A DNA stretch of 64,000 nt from Marinobacter pelagius (GTDB lineage Bacteria; Pseudomonadota; Gammaproteobacteria; Pseudomonadales; Oleiphilaceae): NCBI RefSeq assembly GCF_900114925.1, contig NZ_FOUR01000005.1, forward strand, positions 124,001-188,000, in the 5' to 3' direction. The notes below the pieces were generated by a model. The model searched no databases and was not told where the DNA came from. It was given only the letters and a program-made list of their open reading frames with translations. Below, piece by piece: positions 56,551-64,000 of the stretch (position 1 is the stretch's first letter; each line of letters opens with the position of its first letter). The position numbers and the translations under genes are program-made.

Positions 56551-57108
56551 ATGTACAGAACAGTTCATTCCGGGGTTGTGGCAGTTGCAATCCTTGGACT
56601 TCTGGTTTCACAAGCAGTATCTGCCACATCACCATCAGGCTTCGGAGAACACCTGACGGATCAGGAGCTGTCCGAACTCCGTGGTGGATTTGTGGTTCTT
56701 GATAACCTGGAGATTGCCATTGGGTTGGAACAGCTGGTTGCCGTGAATGGCCAGACAATGGTGTTGAACCGGCTGACGATACCGAATCTCAATCAGGTCG
56801 TGGACGGCGGGCGGATCACGGCTCGGGTGGAACAGGTTATTGCCAATGCCCTACCCGGCGGGAATGATGCAGTGGTAACGCCTCCGGAGGCACCACAGTC
56901 ATCGGAATCAGTGTCTGGCTCCACCATATCGTTACCCATACGGGTTTCCAGTGAGATGGATGCCGGAAACTGGATGACTATTATCCAGAATCGCCTGGAC
57001 AGTACGGTTATCCAGAACATGCAACAATTAAACATCGAGCTCAACAATCTGGGCTCCGCTTATCGCTTTCCTCAGGGTGTCCGGGACTCCCTTCCCATTC
57101 TGCCCTGA
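56551..57108 (+). CDS. Exported protein with double-glycine leader motif and Gln/Asn C-terminal motif
   Basis: 185 residues; signal peptide ends near VSA (residue 25). Directly after it, residues 35-46 read LTDQELSELRGG, an excellent match to the double-glycine leader LSxxELxxxxGG recognised by C39 peptidases. The mature part ends with TIIQNRLDSTVIQNMQQLNI, homologous to the motif in the 55494 protein. It starts two bases after the peptidase stop and is probably co-translated. Predicted role: FapE- or FapB-like component processed by the C39 enzyme. Confidence 0.78.
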   Translation: MYRTVHSGVVAVAILGLLVSQAVSATSPSGFGEHLTDQELSELRGGFVVLDNLEIAIGLEQLVAVNGQTMVLNRLTIPNLNQVVDGGRITARVEQVIANALPGGNDAVVTPPEAPQSSESVSGSTISLPIRVSSEMDAGNWMTIIQNRLDSTVIQNMQQLNIELNNLGSAYRFPQGVRDSLPILP

Positions 57109-57116
57109 GCCTGTAA

Positions 57117-58181
57117 TTAAAGGCTCAGGGGCAATTTGATTGTGATCTCGGTGCTGGGTGCGCTGTCTGTTACACCCACGCCAACGGATAAGGAAAGGCT
57201 GGTATTGGGAGTCAGTCGCTGTGACAAACCAAACGATAGCGTGCCGACCTGAATTCGATCAAAGGTCGCATCGAACAGGTCATTGCCCTGTTCGATGGAG
57301 GTCTTCTGGATAATGGAATGGTCGTAACTCAGACTGAACGACGTGCGCTCATTGAACGCAAAGCCCATCCCAAAACCGAATCGGATGACATCACCCGGGT
57401 CGATCTTACCGCCATTTTCGGGGCCCTCATCTTCCTCCTGCGTCCAGACATAGCTGAGATTGGCGAACAGGACTGCCGGGTCCGAGGGGTAGATGAAGGA
57501 CAATCCCGGTTCATAAGCCCAGTACCCTGATCCGGTTGGCCTTTCGGCAAGTTCAACGCCGATCGGGTTTCCTTGGCTGTCAAAGACAGTCTGGCGCTCT
57601 ACATCATAGGGACCATCGCCGGTTGGCGCTTTCACACGCAATACACCGATTACATACGGCCAGCCCTCCAGTCCGTCGTTAAGTTGATACCTCAGAGAAA
57701 GCTCGACGTCGCCGAGACCTTCGCCACTGGATTCACGGAGAGTGTCCACCGGAGTGCCCTGGAAGGCCTCGCGCTCCCTCAAATCTTCCTCGATCTCCAG
57801 GTATGGGACGCGAACGGACGCTTCGAAACGGCTGGTGAAGCCATATTTCAAAGAGACCGCGCTCACCAGCACATCGCGTTGTATTTCTGAAATATTGATC
57901 AGTCCAACCAGCAACGCAGGGATAACCGTATACCCCTCCACGGCAACCCGGGTTGAATTGCTGTGTGCATAGGAAAACGACGGCTCTATGGTGAATCGGC
58001 CGGGGCGAGTGACAATGCCCCGGTCTGCCGTGATTGAGGCAATGTCGGTGGCTGAGTCCCGGGATTGTTCCTGTTGCAGACTATCCCGGACTGCCGCCTC
58101 CCGTTCCTCCGGATCCGGAGGTTCCGCATGCAGGACAGAGGACAGCACCGTGATGCAGGAGATCAGTGCCAGTTGTTTCAT
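57117..58181 (-). CDS. Outer-membrane beta-barrel protein (FapF-like transporter candidate)
   Basis: 354 residues from ATG 58181, seven bases after GGAGA; an ATG two codons upstream overlaps the regulator stop. Signal peptide ends LHAEP, then a short charged helical segment (PEEREAAVRDSLQQEQSRD) and about a dozen amphipathic strands (LKYGFTSRFEASVRVPYLEI, DVELSLRYQLNDG), ending STEITIKLPLSL. A helix followed by a barrel is the layout of FapF, the amyloid secretion porin. Co-transcribed with the VpsR-like regulator and facing the secreted-protein operon. Confidence 0.72.
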   Translation of the reverse strand: MKQLALISCITVLSSVLHAEPPDPEEREAAVRDSLQQEQSRDSATDIASITADRGIVTRPGRFTIEPSFSYAHSNSTRVAVEGYTVIPALLVGLINISEIQRDVLVSAVSLKYGFTSRFEASVRVPYLEIEEDLREREAFQGTPVDTLRESSGEGLGDVELSLRYQLNDGLEGWPYVIGVLRVKAPTGDGPYDVERQTVFDSQGNPIGVELAERPTGSGYWAYEPGLSFIYPSDPAVLFANLSYVWTQEEDEGPENGGKIDPGDVIRFGFGMGFAFNERTSFSLSYDHSIIQKTSIEQGNDLFDATFDRIQVGTLSFGLSQRLTPNTSLSLSVGVGVTDSAPSTEITIKLPLSL

Positions 58182-58183
58182 TG

Positions 58184-59557
58184 TCATTCTCCCGTTCTGT
58201 AATCGATGCCTGAAGTGCCGGGCTTTGATGGACGTATCCTGTGTCGCTCCATGAGTCGGTACATCGATACCCTGGAAATCCTCAGAAGTCGGGCGGCCTC
58301 GGAAATATTGTGATTGGTTATTGCCAGACTGACAGAGATTGCGTGCTGATCGGCCCTGGATCTGACGGCCTCAAGACTGAGTTCGTCCTGATAATGGGTG
58401 AAACTGCCTGGTTGAAGCCCCAGATCGGCAGGTTCAATTTCTGGTTGGCGGGATAAAATGACAGCCTGGTGGACACGGTTCTCGAGTTCCCTGAGATTTC
58501 CGGGCCAGGGGTGACCCGCAATTGCCATCAGTGCTTCCCTGGTCATGGAATGAGACTTGCCTGCGAAGCTTTCCAGCAGTCGTTCTACCAAGGTTGGGAG
58601 GTCTTCCAGCCTTGCCCGTAACGGCGGCATGGTTACATTCAGGTTGCCCAGGCGATAAAAAACATCACTCCTGAAGAGCCCTTCCCGGACTCTCTGCTCA
58701 AGTGGGTGGCTACAAGTGGCAATAATACGGACATCAACGTCAAAGGCTTGCGTCGCTCCAATTCGCTCGATCTTTCCTTCCTGCAGAAATCTGAGCAGGG
58801 CCGACTGTTGATCCAGGCCCAGTTCATCCACGCCAATCAACAGCAGCGTGCCTTGATCCGCCAATTCGATACGGCCCTTGCGGGATGTCATGGCATGGGT
58901 AAAGGCGCCACGTTCATGACCGAACAGCTCGCTTTGAGTCAACGAGGCCGGCAGGGCAGCACAGTTGACAGTAACCATCGCTTGGAGGGTTCTTGGGGAA
59001 AGGTCATGGGCGAAACGAGCGGCTGCTTCACGGCCGGTTCCGCCTTCCCCGCATATCACCAGAGGGTCACTGGCTACGGAAAACTTTCGGAGCAGGCTCC
59101 TGGCCTCACTGATACCGGGGGATGAGCCCTCCAGCGCAAATTCCTGGTAGCTACTCGAATGCTCCTTGACCACGGCAGAGCTCAATCGTGTCATGCCCCA
59201 TATATGGCCAAGGCTGTGCCTGAGTCGCTGCAGGTCTGCAGGTAAGGTGTGGTAGTCCTGGCAGTAGCGCCGGATCAGGCTGCGGACTTCCGGTTTATCC
59301 AGTTGTCCCGGCGTGACCAATGCCAACCAGCCAGGGAGCATCAGTTTTTCCAGCCACTGTTCGACTGTCTCCAGTTTTGCAGTTTCTTCTCCCAGGTCGC
59401 ATACACCGATTGACCTTCGAGTGACATCAGGCTTCAGAGCGAGTGGAGTGTCAGCCATGTTGAGCTGCCTGACTTGCCAGTCAGGCAGGAACTGCGCCAT
59501 CACTGTTTCGTGTCTGGGATCCGCCGACAGCCAGACTAGCGGTCGTTTGTGCTCCAT
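58184..59557 (-). CDS. VpsR-like regulator: sigma-54 activator fold with degenerate ATPase
   Basis: 457 residues from ATG 59557 (GGGAGCA ahead): an N-terminal receiver-like region without clear phospho-acceptor, an AAA+ domain (about 142-370) and a Fis-type helix-turn-helix (NISEAARLLRISRVSMYRLM). The ATPase is damaged: Walker A is GEGGTGRE with Lys replaced by Arg, the Walker B acidic pair is replaced by Ile-Gly in GTLLLIGVDEL, and the sigma-54 loop GAFTGA reads GAFTHA (217-222). The same kinds of loss are known in VpsR, which responds to c-di-GMP. Likely controls the locus. Confidence 0.83.
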   Translation of the reverse strand: MEHKRPLVWLSADPRHETVMAQFLPDWQVRQLNMADTPLALKPDVTRRSIGVCDLGEETAKLETVEQWLEKLMLPGWLALVTPGQLDKPEVRSLIRRYCQDYHTLPADLQRLRHSLGHIWGMTRLSSAVVKEHSSSYQEFALEGSSPGISEARSLLRKFSVASDPLVICGEGGTGREAAARFAHDLSPRTLQAMVTVNCAALPASLTQSELFGHERGAFTHAMTSRKGRIELADQGTLLLIGVDELGLDQQSALLRFLQEGKIERIGATQAFDVDVRIIATCSHPLEQRVREGLFRSDVFYRLGNLNVTMPPLRARLEDLPTLVERLLESFAGKSHSMTREALMAIAGHPWPGNLRELENRVHQAVILSRQPEIEPADLGLQPGSFTHYQDELSLEAVRSRADQHAISVSLAITNHNISEAARLLRISRVSMYRLMERHRIRPSKPGTSGIDYRTGE

Positions 59558-59689
59558 AATCTTTGCTCCCGCAAAGAGGGTGAACAAGCGACTTCTCGTA
59601 AGGCAGGGATGGTATTGGAACTGCTATAGTCGATCACGACCCTGTGACCTGCCGGGGATAATGGCAGAAAGCATCCCTGGTATTTAACA

Positions 59690-59705
59690 AGCATGCATTG
59701 CGCCA
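59690..59705 (-). promoter_or_regulatory. Sigma-54-like promoter upstream of the VpsR-like gene
   Basis: On the minus strand TGGCGCAATGCATGCT keeps GG and GC at the correct 12-base spacing, preceded by C. It is a weaker match than 54431-54446 but lies about 130 bases upstream of the regulator start. Confidence 0.5.
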
Positions 59706-59760
59706 GATTGATCGGGAGCTGAGTAAAAACAGGTGGCTACAATAGGTGTCTGGAAAATCA

Positions 59761-59791
59761 TTTACGACGTGCGTAAACAATGTCGACATTG
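59761..59791. promoter_or_regulatory. Two palindromes between the regulator and the SLC13 gene
   Basis: TTTACG-ACGTG-CGTAAA at 59761-59777 and the perfect 14-base palindrome CAATGTCGACATTG at 59778-59791 lie upstream of both divergent genes. The first resembles the TGTTTC/GAAACA repeat at 54327 and could be the enhancer site; the second could be an operator for the SLC13 gene. Confidence 0.4.
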
Positions 59792-59814
59792 CAGGTCAGG
59801 GGCGGAGTAACTTT

Positions 59815-61617
59815 ATGTTCCCGGATCAGTGGACAGTATTTGTCATCCTCGGATCGACACTGGGCCTGTTCATCTGGAACCGACTCAGGTTCGACGTCGT
59901 CGCCATGCTGGCCCTGCTGGCGGTGGCCGTAGCTGGTCTGGTACCCGCCGATGAGCTGTTTGCCGGTTTTGGCCATCCGGCGGTGATCACGGTTGCGGCG
60001 GTGCTGGTGATCAGCCAGGGACTGGTGAATGGCGGAGTCGTGGATGCCGTTGCCCGGCTGCTGGCCCGAGTTGGACGCAACGCGGTTCTTCAGGTGGTGA
60101 CGCTGACTCTCGTTGTCGCCCTGTGCTCCGGTTTCATCAACAACGTTGGTGCTCTGGCGCTGTTGATGCCGGTAGCGGTCTGGATGTCCCGGCAGGCCGG
60201 GCGCTCGCCTTCCCTGTTACTGATGCCGCTGGCGTTCGGCTCCCTGCTGGGCGGCACCATGACCCTGATCGGTACTCCGCCGAACATCATTATTGCCAGT
60301 TACCGGGAAGCCGGCTCCTTCGGGCTGTTCGACTTCGCTCCGGTGGGCCTCGCCATCACCGCGGCGGGTATCCTGTTCATTGGTCTGGTTGGCTGGCGAC
60401 TGACGCCGAGGCGCGATGACCCTGCCGAGGGCGACAAACTGTTCAGTGTCGGTGATTATGTGACCGAGCTGCAGGTTCCGGAAGGGTCCGACTATGCCGG
60501 CAGTACCTTGCACAATCTGCTGACCACCGGAGATTCCGAGAAAAGCCTCGTGGTCCTGGCGCTGATCCGGGGCGACAAGACTTCACCCGCACCCTCGACC
60601 TTTACCGTGCTCCGGGAGCAGGATGTGTTGCTGGTGGAGGCGGATACCGACAGTCTGCAGGAATTTCTGGATCATACCGGTCTGATACTGCCCCATACGG
60701 TCTCAGAGGAAGATGAAGAGGAGGGCGAAGGCACGCGGGATGCCGAGAAGCAGCTCGCTACCGGCGATGTGCAACTGGTCGAGGCGGTGATCAGCCCTTC
60801 GTCCCGGTTGATCGGACGCACGGCAAACCGCCTGAACCTGCGTGAGCGTTACGGCCTGAATATTGTCGCGGTGGCACGCCAGGGCCATCGGTTGAAGCAG
60901 CGCCTGGCGGATATACGGCTGCGCTCCGGCGATATCCTTCTGGTCCAGGGTTTTGAAGACAGCCTGACCGGCGCCCTGAAGACCCTGGGATGCCTGCCGC
61001 TGGCGGAGCGTGGGCTGACACTCGGGCGGGAGAAGAATCTGGTGCTGGCCGGTTCTCTGTTCGCCGCCGCCATCCTCGCCATTATTACCGGATGGTTGAC
61101 GCCCCCGGTGGCGCTGGTGGCCTGTGCCGTTGCCATGGTACTTGCACGTCTGCTGGATGCCGCGGAAGCATACCGTGCCATCGACTGGTCGGTGATTGTC
61201 CTGCTGGCGGCGATGATTCCGGTGGGTCGGGCCCTGGAAACCACCGGAGGGGCGGAGGTCATCGCCACGCAGATACTGGCGATAGCCCAGGGACAGGCGC
61301 CCTGGATGGTGCTGACCATCATCCTGGTGGGCTCCATGCTGCTGTCCAATGTGGTCAACAATGCCGCTGCGGCGATCCTGGTGGCGCCCATTGCATTGGG
61401 TATCGCGGCACAATTGGGGCTGGCCTCCGATGCCACACTGATGGCGGTGGCAATCGGGGCCTCCTGTGCCTTCCTGACCCCCATCGGCCACCAGTCCAAC
61501 GCCCTGGTGATGGAACCCGGAGGTTATCGCTTCGGAGACTACTGGCGCCTCGGCCTGCCTCTATCGGTGATCGTGACCGCCGTTGCGGTGCCGGCGATTC
61601 TCTGGGTCTGGGGCTAG
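59815..61617 (+). CDS. SLC13-family permease with two RCK_C (TrkA-C) domains
   Basis: 600 residues from ATG 59815 (GGAG seven bases upstream); the longer frame from 59746 lacks a site. About eleven membrane segments (DVVAMLALLAVAVAGLVPAD, SGFINNVGALALLMPVAVWM, GTPPNIIIASYREAGS), interrupted by two cytoplasmic RCK_C domains (about 215-330 and 345-410). It is a sodium-coupled anion importer of the DASS superfamily, of the sulfate/dicarboxylate type. The regulatory domains bind small ligands. Confidence 0.9.
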   Translation: MFPDQWTVFVILGSTLGLFIWNRLRFDVVAMLALLAVAVAGLVPADELFAGFGHPAVITVAAVLVISQGLVNGGVVDAVARLLARVGRNAVLQVVTLTLVVALCSGFINNVGALALLMPVAVWMSRQAGRSPSLLLMPLAFGSLLGGTMTLIGTPPNIIIASYREAGSFGLFDFAPVGLAITAAGILFIGLVGWRLTPRRDDPAEGDKLFSVGDYVTELQVPEGSDYAGSTLHNLLTTGDSEKSLVVLALIRGDKTSPAPSTFTVLREQDVLLVEADTDSLQEFLDHTGLILPHTVSEEDEEEGEGTRDAEKQLATGDVQLVEAVISPSSRLIGRTANRLNLRERYGLNIVAVARQGHRLKQRLADIRLRSGDILLVQGFEDSLTGALKTLGCLPLAERGLTLGREKNLVLAGSLFAAAILAIITGWLTPPVALVACAVAMVLARLLDAAEAYRAIDWSVIVLLAAMIPVGRALETTGGAEVIATQILAIAQGQAPWMVLTIILVGSMLLSNVVNNAAAAILVAPIALGIAAQLGLASDATLMAVAIGASCAFLTPIGHQSNALVMEPGGYRFGDYWRLGLPLSVIVTAVAVPAILWVWG

Positions 61618-61732
61618 GTCATCTGACGCGGGTCGGGTGGGCGTATTCACTGAGGGTAAACGGCGGCTTTTGCCACCGCTGGTTTCATGTCTGTTATCCT
61701 TTTCCAAAGCATTTTCCCGGGGATTCGAACCC

Positions 61733-63079
61733 ATGCAATCTGACGATGTAAAAGCCGACCTCCTGGCAGAGCTGGAGCAGGCCCGTGTCCGAACCGAGCG
61801 CCTTATCTGCACCTTGCCCGAAGATAAACTTGATGTGCCGTATCACCCCGGCGTTAATCCGCCGCTCTGGGAGATGGGCCACTCCGCGTTTTTCTACGAG
61901 GTCTTCGTGTTCAATCTGCTGGATGGCACCCCCAGCTACGATCCGGCCATGGACGACCTGTGGGATTCCTTTCATGTCGAACATCGCGACCGCTGGCGGT
62001 CCGACCTGTTCCCGGGCCGGGACAAGACACTCGCCTACTTCCGCACCATCTATGACCGGATGGCCGAACGCATCCACAGTAAGCCGCTGACGGACGAGGA
62101 CCTGTACCTTTACCGGTATGCGATCTTTCACCAGAACATGCACATCGAATCGCTGATCTGGTGTCGGCAAACGGTGGCTTATCCGGCGCCACCGGATTAC
62201 GTCGGCGATCGCCCCGCCCCGTCAGAGGCGGTCTCGGGTGACGCCGAGGTGCCTGCCGGTCGCTGGCTCATAGGCATGCCGGGAACATCCGAGGACTACG
62301 CTCGCGAGGATTTCGCTTTTGATAACGAGAAGCCGCGCTTTGAATTGGAACTGGATGCCTTCCGGATCAGCCGGACACTCGTCAGCAATCGGGAATTTCA
62401 GGCCTTTGTGGACGATGGTGGCTACCAGCGTCGCGAGCTCTGGTCCTTCGGCGGCCGCAAATGGCTGGATACAGAGCAGGATTTAAGCCTGGTGCACGGT
62501 CTGGATGAACCGCTGATGCGTGCCCCCAGGCATCCGCTGTACTGGCGCTGGCATGGAAACCGGTGGCAGGAGCGACTGTTCGACCGCTGGCAGCCGTTGA
62601 ATCCGGATGCACCGGTGACCCATGTAACCTACTGGGAGGCCGAAGCCTGGTGCAACTGGGCGGGACGTCGTCTGCCGACGGAATATGAGTGGGAGGTGGC
62701 GGCGCTGGCCAACCGGTCGGGGGAGGCCTTCCGACGGTTCCCCTGGGGTAACGAGGCGCCGACTCTGCAGCATGCTGATATGGATGGGCGCAATCAGGCA
62801 CGGAACCCGGTCTGGGACTATCCGGCGGGCGAAAGCCCGTTTGGCTGCCGGCAGATGATCGGTTCGGTGTGGGAGTGGACCAGCAACCAGTTCCTGCCCT
62901 ACGACGGCTTCAAGGTCGACATGTACCCGTTCATGTCGACCCTGCAGTTCGGCGACCACAAGGTGACCAAGGGCGGCAGCTGTGCCACCTCATCCAATCT
63001 GATCCGCGGCACCTATCGGCAGGCTTATCTGCCTCTGCGCAACGATGTCTATACCGGGTTCCGGACCTGTGCGCTCTGA
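61733..63079 (+). CDS. EgtB/SenA-type non-haem iron sulfoxide or selenoxide synthase
   Basis: 448 residues from ATG 61733. The N-terminal DinB-like domain supplies the iron triad: His in GHSAFFYEVF and the HxxxHxE motif in HQNMHIES. The C-terminal FGE-sulfatase domain begins near residue 165 (GRWLIGMPG, RISRTLVSNREFQAF, RRLPTEYEWEVAAL, SVWEWTSNQFLPYDGF, KGGSCATS). Such enzymes join cysteine or a selenosugar to hercynine to build ergothioneine, ovothiol or selenoneine. No hercynine methyltransferase (EgtD) or SenB/SenC is in the window, so the product is undecided. Confidence 0.85.
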   Translation: MQSDDVKADLLAELEQARVRTERLICTLPEDKLDVPYHPGVNPPLWEMGHSAFFYEVFVFNLLDGTPSYDPAMDDLWDSFHVEHRDRWRSDLFPGRDKTLAYFRTIYDRMAERIHSKPLTDEDLYLYRYAIFHQNMHIESLIWCRQTVAYPAPPDYVGDRPAPSEAVSGDAEVPAGRWLIGMPGTSEDYAREDFAFDNEKPRFELELDAFRISRTLVSNREFQAFVDDGGYQRRELWSFGGRKWLDTEQDLSLVHGLDEPLMRAPRHPLYWRWHGNRWQERLFDRWQPLNPDAPVTHVTYWEAEAWCNWAGRRLPTEYEWEVAALANRSGEAFRRFPWGNEAPTLQHADMDGRNQARNPVWDYPAGESPFGCRQMIGSVWEWTSNQFLPYDGFKVDMYPFMSTLQFGDHKVTKGGSCATSSNLIRGTYRQAYLPLRNDVYTGFRTCAL

Positions 63080-64000
63080 TCGCCGGACTCATCCATGAGG
63101 TGGCTCGCCAGGGCCACCCCGGTCTCACTCATGGTCAGGTAGGCTTCATTGGCTCCTGCTTCACGGATTTTTCTGGCTTCGTCGGCAAACATGGTGTGCG
63201 CGACGATGTAGCCGGTAAATCCGAGTTTCCGCAGCATGCGCGCGGCGATGAGTTTGCCCTCGATATCGCTCATGGCGAGCACAACCGATTGCAGTGAGGG
63301 CATGTGCAGGCCCTCCCAGAACGTGGTGTCCTCGGCGTCGGCAAAGACCACGTTACGGCCCTCTTTCTGGTGCTTTTCGGTTTTCGCCGGATCCGAGTCC
63401 AGCCCCATGATCCGTGATTCGTGGGGCTGTAACCAGTCATAGGCGGCGGTTCCGGTGCGCCCCATGCCCATTACCAGCACCCGGGTGTCCCCCAGGGAAA
63501 TTGGCTGCTCGTCCGGGTGTCTTTTCCGGCTCTCGAACCGCACGATGCGATGACTGATCTTCTCGTAGATGCTGTGTGCAAACCGGTTAGCGGGAGCCGA
63601 GACAAGGAAGGACAGGGAGACCGTGATGGCCAGAGGGACCAACCATTCGGGCAGGGCGACACTGGCGACAATCAGGCCGAATTCACTGTAGTTGGTCAGT
63701 GACAGAGAGGTGAGGAAACTGCTCCTTGCCCGCAAACGGAATGCCAGCAGCAGAAAATAGAACAGAACCCCTTTCAGAGGCAGAACAAGACCTGCCACCA
63801 AAGCGAAGATCAGAGCCTGCTGGTCTGGCAGGCCGCCAATGCCGATCTGCAGGAAAAATCCGACCAGAAAGACTTCCTTGACGCTCCAGAGGGATTTGGC
63901 CAGCTCTTGCGAGCGCGGATGATTGGCCAGCATGGCGCCGAAGATCAGCGCACCCAGCTCGGAACTCATGCCTACGGCCTCAAAGCCCAGCCCCCCGAGA
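63049..64000 (-). CDS. Kef/YbaL-type cation:proton antiporter, 5' end outside the window
   Basis: The visible 317 residues begin inside the membrane domain (LGGLGFEAVGMSSELGALI), continue through about five helices and end in a TrkA-N (RCK) domain with VLVMGMGRTGTAAYDWL as the NAD-binding motif. The first ATG (63969) is not the true start, because the frame runs on unbroken to the edge with conserved family sequence. Kef proteins exchange potassium and protons and are gated by nucleotides or glutathione adducts. Its 3' end overlaps the EgtB/SenA-like gene tail-to-tail by 31 bases. Confidence 0.88.
   Translation of the reverse strand, partial: LGGLGFEAVGMSSELGALIFGAMLANHPRSQELAKSLWSVKEVFLVGFFLQIGIGGLPDQQALIFALVAGLVLPLKGVLFYFLLLAFRLRARSSFLTSLSLTNYSEFGLIVASVALPEWLVPLAITVSLSFLVSAPANRFAHSIYEKISHRIVRFESRKRHPDEQPISLGDTRVLVMGMGRTGTAAYDWLQPHESRIMGLDSDPAKTEKHQKEGRNVVFADAEDTTFWEGLHMPSLQSVVLAMSDIEGKLIAARMLRKLGFTGYIVAHTMFADEARKIREAGANEAYLTMSETGVALASHLMDESGDQSAQVRNPV

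Noticed and set aside
63049..63969. Treating ATG 63969 as the start of the Kef-type protein
   Set aside because: The frame continues upstream to the window edge with conserved membrane-domain sequence, so the gene is cut by the window.

Overview
The window reads as a piece of chromosome from a marine gammaproteobacterium, most likely Marinobacter or a close relative. The support is gene order and protein style: rpe-gph-trpE-trpG-trpD-trpC, amgK-murU divergent from lptD-surA-pdxA-rsmA-apaH, thiS-thiG, slmA, the 530-residue-type isocitrate lyase, a DctPQM TRAP system and G+C-rich codon use. No rRNA, tRNA, phage, insertion sequence or CRISPR array is visible. About 60 protein genes are supported, with a partial trpC at the left edge and a partial Kef-type antiporter at the right edge.

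Layout. 1-5.5 kb (minus strand): tryptophan operon with rpe and gph upstream and a predicted Trp-rich leader peptide before trpE. 5.7-8.2 kb (minus): a DjlA-like co-chaperone and the MurU/AmgK cell-wall recycling pair. 8.3-17 kb (plus): outer-membrane biogenesis (lptD, surA), pdxA, rsmA, apaH, thiS, thiG and slmA. 17-21.5 kb (minus): inositol monophosphatase, aminotransferase, and a PstS-OmpA fusion behind a Pho box; two large palindromic elements lie at 17.0-17.3 kb, and a third related one sits between trpD and trpC. 21.6-30.2 kb: a c-di-GMP signalling protein, an AraC-type regulator, an RND efflux pair, a J-domain protein and a truncated secretin-like protein. 30.2-34.9 kb: DAHP synthase behind an aromatic-residue-rich leader peptide and terminator, a LysE exporter, a lipoamide-dehydrogenase-like flavoenzyme, a DUF2061 protein and Dps. 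34.9-40.5 kb (minus): a cyclopropane-synthase-like methyltransferase coupled to a flavoprotein reductase, and a TRAP transporter. 40.6-54.2 kb: a hemerythrin-like protein, a GH84-like enzyme, SIMPL, macrodomain, ChaN, a ribbon-helix-helix protein divergent from a SulP transporter, a CASTOR/POLLUX-like channel, a DUF1538/PII-like/CBS operon and aceA. 54.4-59.7 kb: a secreted-protein locus described next. 59.8-64 kb: an SLC13 permease, an EgtB/SenA-like enzyme and a Kef-type antiporter.

The strongest candidate for an undescribed system is 54.4-59.7 kb. A near-consensus sigma-54 promoter precedes four plus-strand genes: a secreted Asn-Ser-Asp repeat protein, two small Sec-exported proteins that share a C-terminal Gln/Asn motif, and a periplasmic C39 cysteine peptidase. 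Facing them is an operon for a VpsR-like regulator with a broken ATPase site and an outer-membrane beta-barrel protein. The content parallels the Pseudomonas Fap amyloid system, but the subunits differ. One of the two small exported proteins carries a double-glycine-type leader motif just after its signal peptide and the other has a degenerate version, which suggests Sec export followed by C39 cleavage.

The second highlight is regulatory. Both the trp operon and the DAHP synthase gene carry previously unannotated leader peptides. The DAHP synthase leader contains an 11-residue stretch with nine Phe, Trp or Tyr and is followed by an intrinsic terminator just before the gene, which is the classic layout of ribosome-mediated attenuation.
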